Shown here one piece after another: positions 1-10,215 of a stretch of 61,112 nt of DNA. The notes under the pieces were generated by a model that was not told the origin of the DNA, made no database searches, and saw nothing but the letters and a program-made list of their open reading frames with translations. The DNA lies in NCBI RefSeq assembly GCF_900114745.1, contig NZ_FOUB01000019.1:1-61112 (forward strand), in the 5' to 3' direction. The stretch's first letter is position 1; every line of letters begins with the position of its first letter. The position numbers and the translations under genes were made by a program. Origin of the DNA: Nitrosomonas communis. Its GTDB lineage: Bacteria > Pseudomonadota > Gammaproteobacteria > Burkholderiales > Nitrosomonadaceae.

Positions 1-244
1 GCAGTTGATTTCGTCGTGAATGAACTAGGCCGGGTTTTGCACATTTCAGAAAAAATCGAAGGTAAATGGGCTGTTTTACCGAAGCGTTGGGTGGTTGAAC
101 GCACATTTTCCTGGTTGGGTAATTTTCGCCGTTTATCTAAGGATTTCGAAATCTTGCCCGGTACTGCTGAAAATATGATTCGAATCGCCATGATGAAAAT
201 AACACTTGCAAAATGCGTCTAATGTTTTACCAGACAGCTTCTTA
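1..244 (+). mobile_element. IS5-family transposase, C-terminal end (cut by window edge)
   Basis: An open frame enters at base 1 and stops at 222. It carries the C-terminal signature of IS5/IS427-type DDE transposases: the [20 protein letters not shown] stretch, which contains the catalytic Glu of the DDE triad, followed by a short tail. The rest of the gene lies outside the window. About 20 bases after the stop the sequence TTTTACCAGACAGCTTCTTA may be the right terminal inverted repeat, but the left end is not available to confirm it. The element abuts a truncated IS630 remnant, so one IS probably inserted beside or into the other. I am confident of the family and unsure of the exact boundary. 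Confidence 0.75.
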
Positions 245-288
245 AGATGCGTTTAACCTAGTTCCAGAGAAGAATGGCCAATTAAACT

Positions 289-475
289 GAGCCAGAAACG
301 GACCACAATTCTGTGATGTGGCTACGAGAGAAATCATTCTACAACCGTGTATTAGACAGCCTGGACGCACTTAAAAATTACCTGGAAGCAGCAATGCGCG
401 ACATGGAAAAAGATCGTGAATATGTCTAATCTATCGTTGCATAGCCTTGGATTATAAATTTACTTATGAAATAGA
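289..475 (+). pseudogene. IS630-family transposase remnant, C-terminal fragment
   Basis: Translation from 289 reads through the C-terminal part of an IS630/Tc1-like transposase. It shows a damaged ELNP-like segment, then WLREKSFYNRV, LDSLDALKNYLEAAMRDME, and after a stop at 427 a decayed PWIINLL tail. The N-terminal two thirds are missing. The same C-terminal pattern (fHNRVlDSiDAL) occurs in the longer minus-strand remnant at 33.6-34.5 kb, so the two are related copies. The fragment has no start codon and is not functional. Confidence 0.65.
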
Positions 476-613
476 AATGGAATAAATTCTATTAACATTT
501 TACGGCTTGTCTCAGCATTACTTAGGCTCTGCTAAGATGTTAAAACAGAACCTAGATTATACGGCCTGTTTAGTTGATTATATTTACCCTGCTGGATGAT
601 ATGAAACTTAGTG

Positions 614-1969
614 TTATTTTCCAATGCAAAATCGTGAAAAAATCTCACCCAATAAATCATCAGCAGTAAATTCTCCTGTAATTGATGACAATGCGATCTG
701 TGCCAGCCGTAATTCTTCCGCCAATAACTCTAATTGTCTTCCGTTTTCCACCCATGGGATTGCATTATCGAGATGTGTTTTAGCCTTGTTCAGCGCTTGC
801 AAATGCCGTTGTCGTGCCATGAATATGCCTTCACCTGCGATATTGGATTGCCAACCGATTATCTCAAGCATTTTCATGCGTAATAATTCTAGGCCAGCGC
901 CTGTTTTAGCTGAAAGATAAACAACAGGTTTGCCTGATTCCTTCTCGATTCGAGCACTTTCATTCAATAAATCGATTTTGTTAAAAATCGTGAGTAGCGG
1001 CAGGTCAGCCGGCAAGCTTTGCAATATTTGCTGATCTGCATCTGTCAGGCCATAGCGGCTATCGATCAGCAACAGTGTCAGGTCTGCTTTCTTAATCGCA
1101 GCGTGAGTGCGAGCGATGCCACTTTTCTCAACAATATTTGTGGTTTCTCTTAATCCAGCAGTATCGATAATGTGCACCGGTATGCCTTCGATCTGAATCA
1201 ATTGCTGAATGGTATCGCGCGTTGTGCCAGGGATTTCTGTCACAATGGCCACTTCATCCCCAGACAATCGGTTCATCAGACTAGATTTACCGACATTAGG
1301 CTGCCCAACCAGCACGACTTTTACTCCTTCTTGTAACAGAATACCCTGGCGAGATGAAAGTAAAACGCGTTCCAGCTTTCCACGAATATCCTGCAATCGC
1401 GTTGCCGCATGTGCCGATTCCAGGAAATCGATCTCTTCTTCTGGAAAATCGAGTGTAGATTCGACCAGCATGCGTAAATCGATTAATGCTCTTACCAATG
1501 TTTGAATCGTTGCAGAAAATTCTCCTTGCAAGGAACGCATGGCGCAGCGTGCGGCATCTGCTGTAGTCGCGTCGATTAGATCCCCCACGCTTTCAGCTTG
1601 GACTAGATCAAGCTTATTGTTAAGAAATGCGCGCAGAGTAAATTCGCCTGGTTCAGCCAATCTAGCACCCAATTGAAGGCAACGCGACAAGAGTAAGCTG
1701 ATAACAGCCGGACCACCATGACCTTGCAATTCAAGCACATCTTCGCCGGTGTAAGAATGCGGAGATGGATAATAAATGGCGATACCTTGGTCGATCGAAT
1801 GGCCATTCTCATCAAAAAAATGACTTAAATGCGCATTACGGGGGGGCGGAATTGAATCAAGAATGGCTTTAGCGAGAGATTGCAAATTTCTGCCGGAAAT
1901 ACGAATAACACCAATACCTCCTCTTCCAGGTGGAGTGGCAATGGCAGCAATGATATCATTGCTATGCAT
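614..1969 (-). CDS. mnmE: tRNA modification GTPase MnmE (TrmE)
   Basis: MnmE, with MnmG, installs the carboxymethylaminomethyl group on wobble U34 of several tRNAs. The 451-residue protein has the usual length. Its N-terminal tetrahydrofolate-binding domain starts with the [20 protein letters not shown] signature, followed by a helical domain with an inserted G domain. The P loop GQPNVGKSS is at 222-230, with G3 DTAG and G4 NKID downstream. The protein ends in the diagnostic FCIGK, whose Cys is required for catalysis. It is the last gene of the minus-strand series rpmH-rnpA-yidD-yidC-mnmE, a conserved order in proteobacteria. The ATG at 1969 gives the canonical N-terminus. Nothing looks odd apart from IS debris directly downstream. 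Confidence 0.97.
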   Translation of the reverse strand: MHSNDIIAAIATPPGRGGIGVIRISGRNLQSLAKAILDSIPPPRNAHLSHFFDENGHSIDQGIAIYYPSPHSYTGEDVLELQGHGGPAVISLLLSRCLQLGARLAEPGEFTLRAFLNNKLDLVQAESVGDLIDATTADAARCAMRSLQGEFSATIQTLVRALIDLRMLVESTLDFPEEEIDFLESAHAATRLQDIRGKLERVLLSSRQGILLQEGVKVVLVGQPNVGKSSLMNRLSGDEVAIVTEIPGTTRDTIQQLIQIEGIPVHIIDTAGLRETTNIVEKSGIARTHAAIKKADLTLLLIDSRYGLTDADQQILQSLPADLPLLTIFNKIDLLNESARIEKESGKPVVYLSAKTGAGLELLRMKMLEIIGWQSNIAGEGIFMARQRHLQALNKAKTHLDNAIPWVENGRQLELLAEELRLAQIALSSITGEFTADDLLGEIFSRFCIGK

Positions 1970-2112
1970 ATGATTTTTGTATGTAAAGCTTTAAACCTTA
2001 TTGTTTAAGAAAGTAAATCTGACTTGATACTTAATGTTGATAGTAACGAAGGTTCTCTAAAGAGAGTGAGCGCTTATGAAGCATAATACGCTCACTTCTA
2101 TAGAACAACATT

Positions 2113-3843
2113 TTAAGATTTTCTTTTTGCTTTTACTTTCTTTTTATCTGCTGTTTCTGCAGCAGGTTGTCCATATAATCGTGTTATCTGCCACTGCTGC
2201 GCAATTGATAGCACATTGTTCACTAATGAATACAATACCAGACCAGCCGGGAAGAAGAAGAAAAATATACTAAACATGAGCGGCATGATCTGCATGACTT
2301 TAGCCTGTATTGGGTCAGTCGGCTTGGGGTTCAATTTAAATTGAACGAACATTGAAATCCCCATCAACACCGGCAACAGGTAGTAAGGATCAGGTGAAGA
2401 CAAATCCGTAATCCATAATGCGAAAGGTGCATAACGTAGCTCAACAGCAGCAAGCAGCGTCCAGAACAGGGCAATAAACACTGGAATTTGCACCAGAATA
2501 GGAAGGCACCCGCCCATCGGATTAATTTTTTCTTCTTTGTAAAGCTGCATCATTGCCTGGTGCATTTGTTGGCGATCGCTTTTATATTGTTCCTGGATAC
2601 GTTGTAGCTTCGGTGTCACTAAACGCAATTTAGCCATGGATCGATAACCTGCCGCTGACAACGGGAAAAATAAGATCTTGACCGTCATTGTCAGAAGGAT
2701 GATAGCTACCCCCCAGTTACCCACCCATTCATGATAAAACGAAAGTAGCCAAAATAATGGAACAGCAATCACCGTAAGCCAACCATAATCGACTGTCAGC
2801 TCCAAACCAGGTGCTAATCCTGCTAGTTTATCCTGCTCCTGCGGCCCTTCATAGAGCGGCATCGTTATGCTCGTTGCTTGACCAGGGGCAATGGCACCAA
2901 CCGGCGCGATCACACCAGCCGTGTATAAATTATCACTTATCCGTTTTGCAAAATACTCTCGAGGTGTTTTTTGTTCTGGCAGCCAGGCTGAAACGAAATA
3001 ATGCTCCAGCATGGCGATCCAGCCATTATCTGCATTTTGTGGGTAATCGGCTTTATTTTTATCTAAATCAGAAAACTGAATTTTTTGAAACTTCTCATCC
3101 TCGGTATAAATAGCAGCACCCAGATAAGTAGGAATCATCATTGTCTCGCCAGCGGGTGGGATGTTATCCCGTAATATCTGGAAATAAGCAAATGGTCGGA
3201 CGGTTGCTTCTCCCAGATTTTTCACTTCAAATTGAACATCGATGACATAGCTACCACGATGGAAAGTATAGATTTTAGCAACTTGTATACCATTTACTTC
3301 TTGGGCAATAAGGCGAACGACAACCTTGTCTTGATCAGCCGCCAAGCTGTAATTATGCGTATCGGAATCTAGCTTGTATTCCGTCTTATGATTGGGCAGA
3401 CTATCTCCAATCAGGCCTGATTGTGCCACGCTAATACGGGAGCCTTGACTTTGCAGCAATGCATATGGGATTTCTTTATTTTCACGGGATGGATGCTTGA
3501 GTAATTCCAGGCGGCGAAAATCTCCTCCAACGGTATCAATCTCTGCTACCACCATATCAGTAACGACTTTAACTTGCTCGCCTGTTGCCAATAAACGTGG
3601 TGTCACAGCTGATGGTGTCCCTTCAGCTCCTGGTACCTGTGCAGTGTCTGATTGAGAAGAAGCGAGTGTCTCGCCCGGCACAGGTAGCGCATCATGGCTC
3701 TGCTGAGACTGTACATTCTCAGTACTGACTGCTGGGCCAGCTGCTAATTTATCTAGTCTCTCCCGCTCCTTTATCCATGCATCCCAAAGAAATAGCAACG
3801 ATGTGCTAAAAATGATGATCAATACAATTTTTTTTGTTTCCAT
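2113..3843 (-). CDS. yidC: membrane protein insertase YidC
   Basis: YidC inserts and folds inner-membrane proteins, alone or with SecYEG, including the F0 subunits encoded further along this window. The 576-residue protein has the Gram-negative architecture: an N-terminal membrane anchor (about residues 5-22), a large periplasmic beta domain (about 60-345), and the conserved five-helix C-terminal insertase core from about 355, with the NWGVAIILLTMTVKILFFPLS and MGGCLPILVQIPVFIALFW segments. The C-terminus is lysine-rich (DKKKVKAKRKS), which helps ribosome contact. The gene lies 46 bp downstream of yidD in the usual rpmH-rnpA-yidD-yidC order. Confidence 0.97.
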   Translation of the reverse strand: METKKIVLIIIFSTSLLFLWDAWIKERERLDKLAAGPAVSTENVQSQQSHDALPVPGETLASSQSDTAQVPGAEGTPSAVTPRLLATGEQVKVVTDMVVAEIDTVGGDFRRLELLKHPSRENKEIPYALLQSQGSRISVAQSGLIGDSLPNHKTEYKLDSDTHNYSLAADQDKVVVRLIAQEVNGIQVAKIYTFHRGSYVIDVQFEVKNLGEATVRPFAYFQILRDNIPPAGETMMIPTYLGAAIYTEDEKFQKIQFSDLDKNKADYPQNADNGWIAMLEHYFVSAWLPEQKTPREYFAKRISDNLYTAGVIAPVGAIAPGQATSITMPLYEGPQEQDKLAGLAPGLELTVDYGWLTVIAVPLFWLLSFYHEWVGNWGVAIILLTMTVKILFFPLSAAGYRSMAKLRLVTPKLQRIQEQYKSDRQQMHQAMMQLYKEEKINPMGGCLPILVQIPVFIALFWTLLAAVELRYAPFALWITDLSSPDPYYLLPVLMGISMFVQFKLNPKPTDPIQAKVMQIMPLMFSIFFFFFPAGLVLYSLVNNVLSIAQQWQITRLYGQPAAETADKKKVKAKRKS

Positions 3844-3889
3844 CTTAATCTAGTCAAACTAGTTATAGCGATAATCTTTTTTAAAGTTT

Positions 3890-4099
3890 TTAGGGAACAG
3901 GATCATAACCACCATGATTCCACGGATGACAACGTAAAATACGGCCTATGCTCAATATCATTCCTTTGATAAGCCCATATTTTGTTAGTGCCTCGCTTGC
4001 ATAATTTGAACAAGTTGGGCTAAAACGACAGGAAGGTGGAAAAAAAGGACTAATGCAATATTGATATAGCTTGATAAGACCTATCATCAATCGTAACAT
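3890..4099 (-). CDS. yidD: membrane protein insertion efficiency factor YidD
   Basis: This is a 69-residue protein of the YidD family, which assists YidC-dependent insertion at the inner membrane. It has an N-terminal amphipathic/hydrophobic helix ([19 protein letters not shown]), the conserved [11 protein letters not shown] cysteine motif, and the terminal [12 protein letters not shown] motif. Its start overlaps the 3' end of rnpA by 13 bp, so translation of the two is probably coupled, and yidC follows directly. Length and motifs are typical. Confidence 0.95.
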   Translation of the reverse strand: MLRLMIGLIKLYQYCISPFFPPSCRFSPTCSNYASEALTKYGLIKGMILSIGRILRCHPWNHGGYDPVP

Positions 4100-4446
4100 T
4101 GTTTCGTCCTAAGTTTATGTATCAGTATTTCGGCTTCCTGCCAGATGCGAACAGAGTCAATCTGAGTTAATGAGCGCTGTAGCCGAAAAACACAGTCCAT
4201 TTTGTCCAATTTTTGCTGGTTCCTACGAAATACCTCTCGCAGTAATCGTTTTAAACGATTACGCTTAATTGCATGTCGCTCCAGCTTCTTTGCAACGATC
4301 AATCCTAACCGTGGATGATCCAAATTGTTCGGCTTTACACAGAACTGGAGGAATTCACCACTAGCCGTGCACCTAAAACGAATAACAGCCTGAAACTCCG
4401 TTGCATTATGCAACCGACGTTTCTTAGAGAATGAATAATTCCTCAC
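4087..4446 (-). CDS. rnpA: ribonuclease P protein component
   Basis: RnpA is the protein subunit of RNase P and helps the catalytic RNA bind and cleave the 5' leader of pre-tRNAs. The 119-residue product begins with the family pattern [17 protein letters not shown] and contains [19 protein letters not shown], which includes the RNR-type motif ([11 protein letters not shown]) that contacts RNase P RNA. The gene lies between rpmH (51 bp upstream) and yidD (13-bp overlap), as in most proteobacteria. Confidence 0.96.
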   Translation of the reverse strand: MRNYSFSKKRRLHNATEFQAVIRFRCTASGEFLQFCVKPNNLDHPRLGLIVAKKLERHAIKRNRLKRLLREVFRRNQQKLDKMDCVFRLQRSLTQIDSVRIWQEAEILIHKLRTKQCYD

Positions 4447-4496
4447 CTATCCATTCGATAATGGGTGCGCATTTGCATTTTTTTATGAATTGTCTT

Positions 4497-4631
4497 CTAG
4501 ACACTCAAACGAGCTCGGCCTTTGGCTCTGCGCGCACGAATGACCGCTACGCCACCGCGAGTTCTCATGCGTACAAGGAAACCGTGTGTACGTTTCCTGC
4601 GAATAACAGATGGTTGGTATGTACGTTTCAT
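4497..4631 (-). CDS. rpmH: 50S ribosomal protein L34
   Basis: Reading the minus strand from the ATG at 4631 to the TAG at 4497 gives a 44-residue, very basic protein. It starts [18 protein letters not shown] and contains the Arg/Lys-rich [10 protein letters not shown] segment, which is unmistakably L34 of the large ribosomal subunit. The gene heads the rpmH-rnpA-yidD-yidC-mnmE run. In most relatives rpmH faces dnaA across a short origin region. Here about 16 kb of other genes separate them. The plus-strand frames across it are antisense. Confidence 0.96.
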   Translation of the reverse strand: MKRTYQPSVIRRKRTHGFLVRMRTRGGVAVIRARRAKGRARLSV

Positions 4632-4860
4632 TGTGTTTTATAGGTTATTAATTAATTGGATAATTACTTACTCAATAGAACCGCATATTACAACCTGTTA
4701 TGGGCATCGATGTCAACTTTATTTTTATGATAGACCATATAAACTTGGCTGATAACGCTAATTTATTGCAATACCTGTACATCAGTACACTTGAACTAGT
4801 TAAGCATTATACAAATAATCTCCATTCATGATCATTTTGCTACAATTTTAACCATTAGCG

Positions 4861-5367
4861 ATGGAGCGTTGTTTTGTGCTTGTTGTTGAGAGCGCATACT
4901 TTTGGATTAACATGAAGATAATAATTTATCAACGGTCTCGGGATCGTCGAACTAGCATACCTTTTTTTTGCCTTTATCATTTGGGAATCAAGAAAGGAAG
5001 GCGTATTAATAAACGACGCTCAGGTGCAGGGACCGCTTATGTTGATTCATATGCGCCCCATCTTGTGTTATGCACAATTGCAATTATTTTGTTAAGTGCG
5101 ATGGATGCCTTATTCACACTCAATATTCTAGCTAGGGGAGGGATAGAGCTTAATACCTTTATCGCAATATTGATTGAAGACAGCACAGAAAAATTTGTTC
5201 ACTTCAAGCTCGCACTTACTTCATTGGCGCTGATTTTTCTTATTATTCATCATAACTACCAGCTGATTGCGAAACTACAAGTCAAGCATTTGCTCTACTT
5301 GATATTGTTTGGTTATATCACGCTAATCGGTTACGAATTGGCGCTACTAACAATTAGTAACACTTAA
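4861..5367 (+). CDS. DUF5658-like integral membrane protein
   Basis: This is a predicted inner-membrane protein of 168 residues (151 if the second ATG at 4912 is used). After a basic N-terminal stretch it has three or four hydrophobic helices: LVLCTIAIILLSAMDALFTL, LALTSLALIFLIIHH and LLYLILFGYITLIGYELALL. The pattern SAMDALFTLNILARGGIELNTFIAILIED...FKLALT matches DUF5658, a family with conserved D-x-x-x-T, G-x-E-x-N and F-x-x-K positions. Its function is unknown. The gene stands alone on the plus strand, pointing toward the convergent tolC-like gene. The 229 bp between it and rpmH are AT-rich and show no further gene. The start codon is uncertain. Confidence 0.55.
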   Translation: MERCFVLVVESAYFWINMKIIIYQRSRDRRTSIPFFCLYHLGIKKGRRINKRRSGAGTAYVDSYAPHLVLCTIAIILLSAMDALFTLNILARGGIELNTFIAILIEDSTEKFVHFKLALTSLALIFLIIHHNYQLIAKLQVKHLLYLILFGYITLIGYELALLTISNT

Positions 5368-5422
5368 TAAACAGCTTAAACAGTTCATTTAAATTCCCGA
5401 AGCAAGCAAAAAATTATGAGGA

Positions 5423-6763
5423 TCAATTTTTTGCAACAAAATAGGCCGCAATCTTTTCTAGATCTTCCAGAACCAGCGTACCTGCCGCTAAACGCAATCT
5501 TAGATAGGCAAGCAGATAATTATACCGTGCTTCTGCCAAATCTATTTGTGCGGAAAAAAGCTGGCTTTGCGCGTTCAATAAATCAAGATTGATGCGTATC
5601 CCTCCCTTGATGCTTTTCTCGGTGGCTTGTACCAGTAAAAGTGCTGAATCAACTGCTAAATCCAATGATTCTATTCGCCGAATACTACTTTGCAGTAATT
5701 GATATTGCCTACGCAATTCGACAAGAACTCTATCACTCAATGCATCCAGATCAGCCTCTGCACGCGCTTTGTTTGCTTGCGCCTGATTAGTAGTTGCAAC
5801 CACTCGTCCACCTGCGTACAACGGTAAATTAACTTCCACACCTACAGTCCCAAATTCTGCATCCCGATTAGGGAAAAGAAATGATGCAGCATTTTGTCTG
5901 TTCAGGCTTGCTACCAAGTCAACGCGAGGTGCATGGCCAGCACGACTTTTCTTTACCTCAAGTTGATTGGATGTCACGAGATGCCGCTGACTAACTAACT
6001 CAGCATTCCGCTCCATAGCTATCTCACGCCAACTCTCAAAATCAGCCGGGTAAATCGGCTGTACTTTAAAATCACCTGCTAATGAATCAAGCTGCGCCGC
6101 TTGTTTGCCTATAATTGCCTCCAAAGCCAATCGCGCAACTTCCAGTTCATCTTGTGCTTCAATCATTCTGGCCTGTGATAAAGCATGTCTGGATTTCGTC
6201 TCAATCAAATCTGTCTGAGTACCTTCGCCTCGCCTCAACATATTTTCATTGACATGTTTTAATTCTTCTAATGCATTATGCTCTGCTTTGGCTAGATTCA
6301 GTCGATCTTGAGCAAGCAGTGTATCGGCGTAGGCTCCCACCAATCGTACGATAAGCTGATGACTCTGACTGATTAATTTAGCCTCGCTTGAATTTGCACG
6401 CGCATAACCTTGATCGTAACCCGCCACTGCTTCCATATTAAAAAGCGGTTGCCGCAATGTTAGCGTAGTCACCTGACTATCAAAATTCAGAGAGGATGAA
6501 GGAGCATTACCTGTGCTTTGCGTTCCCCGGCTCCATGACTGTAAATGAGAAAGAGACAAGGTCGGCAACAGCCCAGACCGTCCAAGCGCGATTGCTTGCT
6601 GACCAGCTTCATTTTCATGGATTGCTGAACGAAATGTCGGATCATTCATTAATGCTGCTTCATAAGCCTCTAATAAACCCATTGCCTGAACGCTCCCCAC
6701 CTGCCACGATAAAGTAAGCACAAGAATTGATAATAAAGATGGCTTAAACACACGCAGTGGCAC
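5423..6763 (-). CDS. TolC-family outer membrane channel of a type I secretion system
   Basis: This 446-residue outer membrane efflux protein has a signal peptide (LSILVLTLSWQVGSVQAMG, cleavage after about residue 27) followed by MGLLEAYEAALMNDPTFRSA, typical of TolC mature N-termini. Two long helical repeats follow, each with the alternating QAR/EA coiled-coil pattern of the periplasmic alpha barrel, plus a second OEP segment near GTVGVEVNLPLYAGGRVVA. It is the last gene of a minus-strand operon: ABC exporter, then membrane fusion protein, then this channel, with only 2 bp between this gene and the fusion protein. It should form the outer membrane exit of that exporter. Confidence 0.93.
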   Translation of the reverse strand: MPLRVFKPSLLSILVLTLSWQVGSVQAMGLLEAYEAALMNDPTFRSAIHENEAGQQAIALGRSGLLPTLSLSHLQSWSRGTQSTGNAPSSSLNFDSQVTTLTLRQPLFNMEAVAGYDQGYARANSSEAKLISQSHQLIVRLVGAYADTLLAQDRLNLAKAEHNALEELKHVNENMLRRGEGTQTDLIETKSRHALSQARMIEAQDELEVARLALEAIIGKQAAQLDSLAGDFKVQPIYPADFESWREIAMERNAELVSQRHLVTSNQLEVKKSRAGHAPRVDLVASLNRQNAASFLFPNRDAEFGTVGVEVNLPLYAGGRVVATTNQAQANKARAEADLDALSDRVLVELRRQYQLLQSSIRRIESLDLAVDSALLLVQATEKSIKGGIRINLDLLNAQSQLFSAQIDLAEARYNYLLAYLRLRLAAGTLVLEDLEKIAAYFVAKN

Positions 6764-6765
6764 GG

Positions 6766-8118
6766 CTAATCTTCCACAAGCGTTTTATGAATTCGATCGA
6801 GAAAAGGTTTCAATAGATAATTCATCAGCGAACGTTCCCCGGTTTTTACAAAAATTTCCACAGGCATCCCTGCCCGTATTTGAAACTCAGCAAGCAGTTT
6901 CATTCCTTCCGGTTTGACCTTGGCTTTTAATTGATAATAAGGATTACCCGTTTTTTCTTCGGTTAAACGGTCTGCCGATACATGCGTCACAAACCCAGGT
7001 ATGCGCGGAATTTTATTTTGATTAAAGGCCGTAAATATGAAATCCACGTCAAGACCTGCATGCACCTTGTCAATGAGATGAACTGGTACTTGTCCTTCGA
7101 TGACTAGCAAATCTTCTGTCGGAACAATATCCATCATATTAAACCCTGGAGCGATAACTCCTCCACGTGTGAATATATTGATACCCACAACAACACCATC
7201 CACTGGTGCCTTCACTAGCACGTTAGCCAATTCAAAATCCTGCGCCAAGAGTCGGCTATCAAGCGATTCGGCCTCTCGTTGAATATCCGTCAACTGCTGC
7301 CTAACTTCTTTTTGGTACTCCTCCAGACGCTGGATTCGGCGGAGATTGAGTTCTGAAATTTGACGCTGAGTGCGACCGATATTACCGCTATCAGCAAAAA
7401 TATCACCCGTTAATTGCGCATGTGTACGCTCTAGCTCAAGCACACGATTGCGTGGAACATAGCCCTCCTGCGCTAATTCCCGCATATTCTCGAGCTGCTC
7501 TTTCAGAAACTGCAGCTGCTGCTGTTTACTTGCGCGCGAAGATTCCAAATTGCGCAACTGGACACTCAAGCCCGCGATATTTTCATCCAGTGCGGCCAAT
7601 TCATGCTTCAGTGCAGATTGCCGCGAAATAAATAACTGTTTCTGCAAGGCGATATTATTGCTTACACGAGCGTTATCAGCTGTAGAAAGCAGAAAGGGAG
7701 GAAAATCGATCTCAGCTTTATTATCCCGCTCGGCAATCAGTCGCGCTTCGACTGCTCGGGCGGTAATGAGCTGGGCACGTGTTATTTCTGCCTGTGCTTT
7801 AACCTGCACCTCATTCATTTTCACGAGTACCTGCCCAGCCTTGACCACATCCCCTTCTTTTACCAGAATATCATCCACGATACCACCAGTCTGATGTTGA
7901 ACTGCTTTACGATTCGTCGCTACCATAACCGAGCCAGATAGCGGCACCCCTTTATCTAAAGGTGCAAATGTTGCCCAAAGAAAAAAGCCCCCCACCCCCA
8001 CTAGCACGATCCACCAACCAAGACGAGCATGGCTTGTTTCATCCGTCTTGACTGAGCTTGCCATATCTATTACCGCAGAGTCAGCCACTGTTTTATCTTT
8101 TTGACTAATGAGCTTCAT
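6766..8118 (-). CDS. HlyD-family membrane fusion protein (type I secretion)
   Basis: This is the periplasmic adaptor linking an inner-membrane ABC exporter to a TolC channel. The 450-residue protein has a short cytoplasmic N-terminus, one transmembrane helix (LGWWIVLVGVGGFFLWATFAPL, about 33-55), a biotinyl-lipoyl-like half (GGIVDDILVKEGDVVKAGQVLVKM), a long coiled-coil hairpin (about 125-300), and the second lipoyl half with VKAPVDGVVVGINIFTRGGVIAPG. This is the PrtE/HlyD layout. It lies between the ABC exporter (139 bp upstream) and the tolC-like gene (2 bp downstream), completing a three-component type I secretion system. No RTX substrate is encoded nearby. Confidence 0.94.
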   Translation of the reverse strand: MKLISQKDKTVADSAVIDMASSVKTDETSHARLGWWIVLVGVGGFFLWATFAPLDKGVPLSGSVMVATNRKAVQHQTGGIVDDILVKEGDVVKAGQVLVKMNEVQVKAQAEITRAQLITARAVEARLIAERDNKAEIDFPPFLLSTADNARVSNNIALQKQLFISRQSALKHELAALDENIAGLSVQLRNLESSRASKQQQLQFLKEQLENMRELAQEGYVPRNRVLELERTHAQLTGDIFADSGNIGRTQRQISELNLRRIQRLEEYQKEVRQQLTDIQREAESLDSRLLAQDFELANVLVKAPVDGVVVGINIFTRGGVIAPGFNMMDIVPTEDLLVIEGQVPVHLIDKVHAGLDVDFIFTAFNQNKIPRIPGFVTHVSADRLTEEKTGNPYYQLKAKVKPEGMKLLAEFQIRAGMPVEIFVKTGERSLMNYLLKPFLDRIHKTLVED

Positions 8119-8257
8119 ATCTTTCTATTTCCTGCACAGTCACGCAATTTGAGAACGTCTTCAAACTTTCGTGAGGGGTTATTATCTCGCTGCTTGCCGG
8201 TCATGTGTCATTAGATCAAACCAAAACCAGCCTCATCACTCATGGATTTACTCTTTA

Positions 8258-10012
8258 TCAAGCAGTCTGAGCACTTTGAGTACTCTGCTCCTTAGACTGT
8301 CGTTGCGCTAACAGCGCTTTTTGTGCCTGCTGCTGTTTGCTCAATTCGGCTAGAATTTGGTCAGTTGGCCCAAACATCTGACGCACACCATCGCGTAATA
8401 ACAGTAGCTTGGTAGTGGCAGCAATAATACTCGTCCGATGAGTAATTAGAATGATTGTTTTACCACGTTTACGCAAGTCGACAATCGCTGCCAATAATGC
8501 TTGCTCACCGACATCATCCAGATTTGAATTGGGTTCATCCAGCACAATCAGTGATGGATCACCATACATCGACCGAGCCAAGCCAATACGCTGCTTCTGT
8601 CCACCTGAAAGGCCACTTCCGCCATCGCCCAGCAAGGTATCATATCCCTTAGGCATGCTCAGGATCATTTCATGGACCCCTGCTCGCTTAGCTGCCAGGA
8701 TCACTTTTTCAGAGTCGATCTCACCGAAACGCGCTATATTTTCACTAATGGTGCCAGCAAACAACTCTATATCCTGCGGCAAATAACCAATATGGGGCCC
8801 GAGTTCATCCTTATTCCACTGATACACATCTGCGCCATCGAGCCGTACTTTACCTGCAGTAGCAGGCCATACCCCCACCAGTAATCGCGCAAGAGTTGAC
8901 TTACCTGAGCCGCTTGGCCCAATAACACCCAATACCTCTCCTGCCGCAATAGCAAATGCTAATCCCTTGATAACTGGCACTTTCGATCCTGGCGGAGCCG
9001 CCATGACATTTTCAACTGAAACTACACCAGTTGGTTGGGGTAATGACATACCAGGCTGACGGAGAGGATTCTCTTCGAGTAATTTTGTTAGCCGTTCATA
9101 GGCATTACGCGTACTCCCGAATTGCCGCCAGACATTGATGAGCACCTGTACCGGAGCAATTGCCTTGCCCATTAAAATCGAACCAGCAATCATCATGCCG
9201 GGAGAAATGCTGTTATCCAGGACCAACAGCGCACCCGCTCCTAGCATTAGTGATTGTAATGTAACCGAAGCCGTTTTACTTAAGGCGCTGACTAAACCTG
9301 ATTTTTCACTTGCTTCTGCCTGTAAGTTCAAAAACTTACCATGTAGTTTGTACCAGCGCGCCTGCAAGTTGGGCAGCATGCCCATAGCTTCAATTACCTC
9401 TGCATTACGCAAATTATTGGTGGCCAATGATGTCGATGCTACTGCCATGGTGCTGGCTTCCGCAAGGGGTTTACGTGATACTTGCTCGTTAATATAGGCG
9501 AGCAACACTAACACAGCCGTGCCGAACAGAGCAAGCACACCTAACCAGGGGTTAAACAAAAAAATAACCAGCAGATAGATTGGAAACCAGGGCGCATCAA
9601 AAAAAGCAAATAAGGCTTGGCCTGTCAGAAATTGGCGTAAATTGGTTAAATCTTGTAAGGCCTGACCTGCATTACTATTTCCTTGGCGTAAACTTTGCTC
9701 AAAAGCTGCGGTATAGACACGTTTGTTCAATTTCATATCAAACTGTGCCCCTACTCGTATCAGAACCAAGCTGCGAATATACTCCAAAGCACCCATGAAT
9801 AAAAAAGCGCCCAGCATGATCAATGTTAGCATCAACAATGTCATTTCGTTGTGGCTTGTCAACACACTGTCATAAAGTTGCAGCATATATAAGGGCTGCA
9901 TCAGCATCAGCAAATTAATCACTGCACTGAAAACACCAACGGTACGAAATGCGTGCTTAAAACTGATTAATACCTCGGCAAGTTCGCTATAAGGCGTATT
10001 TTTTGCTTTCAT
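8258..10012 (-). CDS. type I secretion ABC exporter (PrtD-like permease/ATPase)
   Basis: This 584-residue half-transporter fuses membrane and ATPase domains. The N-terminal half has six predicted helices (starting VGVFSAVINLLMLMQPLYMLQLYDSV). The C-terminal nucleotide-binding domain carries Walker A GPSGSGKST (about residue 365), the signature LSGGQKQRIGLARSMYG, Walker B LIVLDEPNSNLDD and the switch His in ITHRTS. There is no N-terminal C39 peptidase domain, so it resembles PrtD/HasD/LipB exporters, which recognise an uncleaved C-terminal signal. It is the first gene of the exporter-HlyD-TolC operon. The exported protein is not encoded nearby and could be a surface adhesin or protease elsewhere in the genome. 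Confidence 0.93.
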   Translation of the reverse strand: MKAKNTPYSELAEVLISFKHAFRTVGVFSAVINLLMLMQPLYMLQLYDSVLTSHNEMTLLMLTLIMLGAFLFMGALEYIRSLVLIRVGAQFDMKLNKRVYTAAFEQSLRQGNSNAGQALQDLTNLRQFLTGQALFAFFDAPWFPIYLLVIFLFNPWLGVLALFGTAVLVLLAYINEQVSRKPLAEASTMAVASTSLATNNLRNAEVIEAMGMLPNLQARWYKLHGKFLNLQAEASEKSGLVSALSKTASVTLQSLMLGAGALLVLDNSISPGMMIAGSILMGKAIAPVQVLINVWRQFGSTRNAYERLTKLLEENPLRQPGMSLPQPTGVVSVENVMAAPPGSKVPVIKGLAFAIAAGEVLGVIGPSGSGKSTLARLLVGVWPATAGKVRLDGADVYQWNKDELGPHIGYLPQDIELFAGTISENIARFGEIDSEKVILAAKRAGVHEMILSMPKGYDTLLGDGGSGLSGGQKQRIGLARSMYGDPSLIVLDEPNSNLDDVGEQALLAAIVDLRKRGKTIILITHRTSIIAATTKLLLLRDGVRQMFGPTDQILAELSKQQQAQKALLAQRQSKEQSTQSAQTA

Positions 10013-10215
10013 CTAAATAGGTCAATGAGTGCCAAAATTTCCAGGACAAACAATATGCCAGAAAAATCAGCTGCTCTGTTATGAAAAAAGGAATTCATTT
10101 TGGAATATTTCTTAGCTTGACTAAAAAGCAAATTTACTATTATTTTTTAGCAGAGCAATGATAGGGTAATCTGCGATATTTCTCTCACGTGAAATAATGT
10201 TTTTTATATCAGCCA

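Noticed and set aside
460..480. AGAAATGGAAT after the IS630 fragment, resembling a MITE end
   Set aside because: Only about 11 bases match and neither the core nor the second terminus is present.
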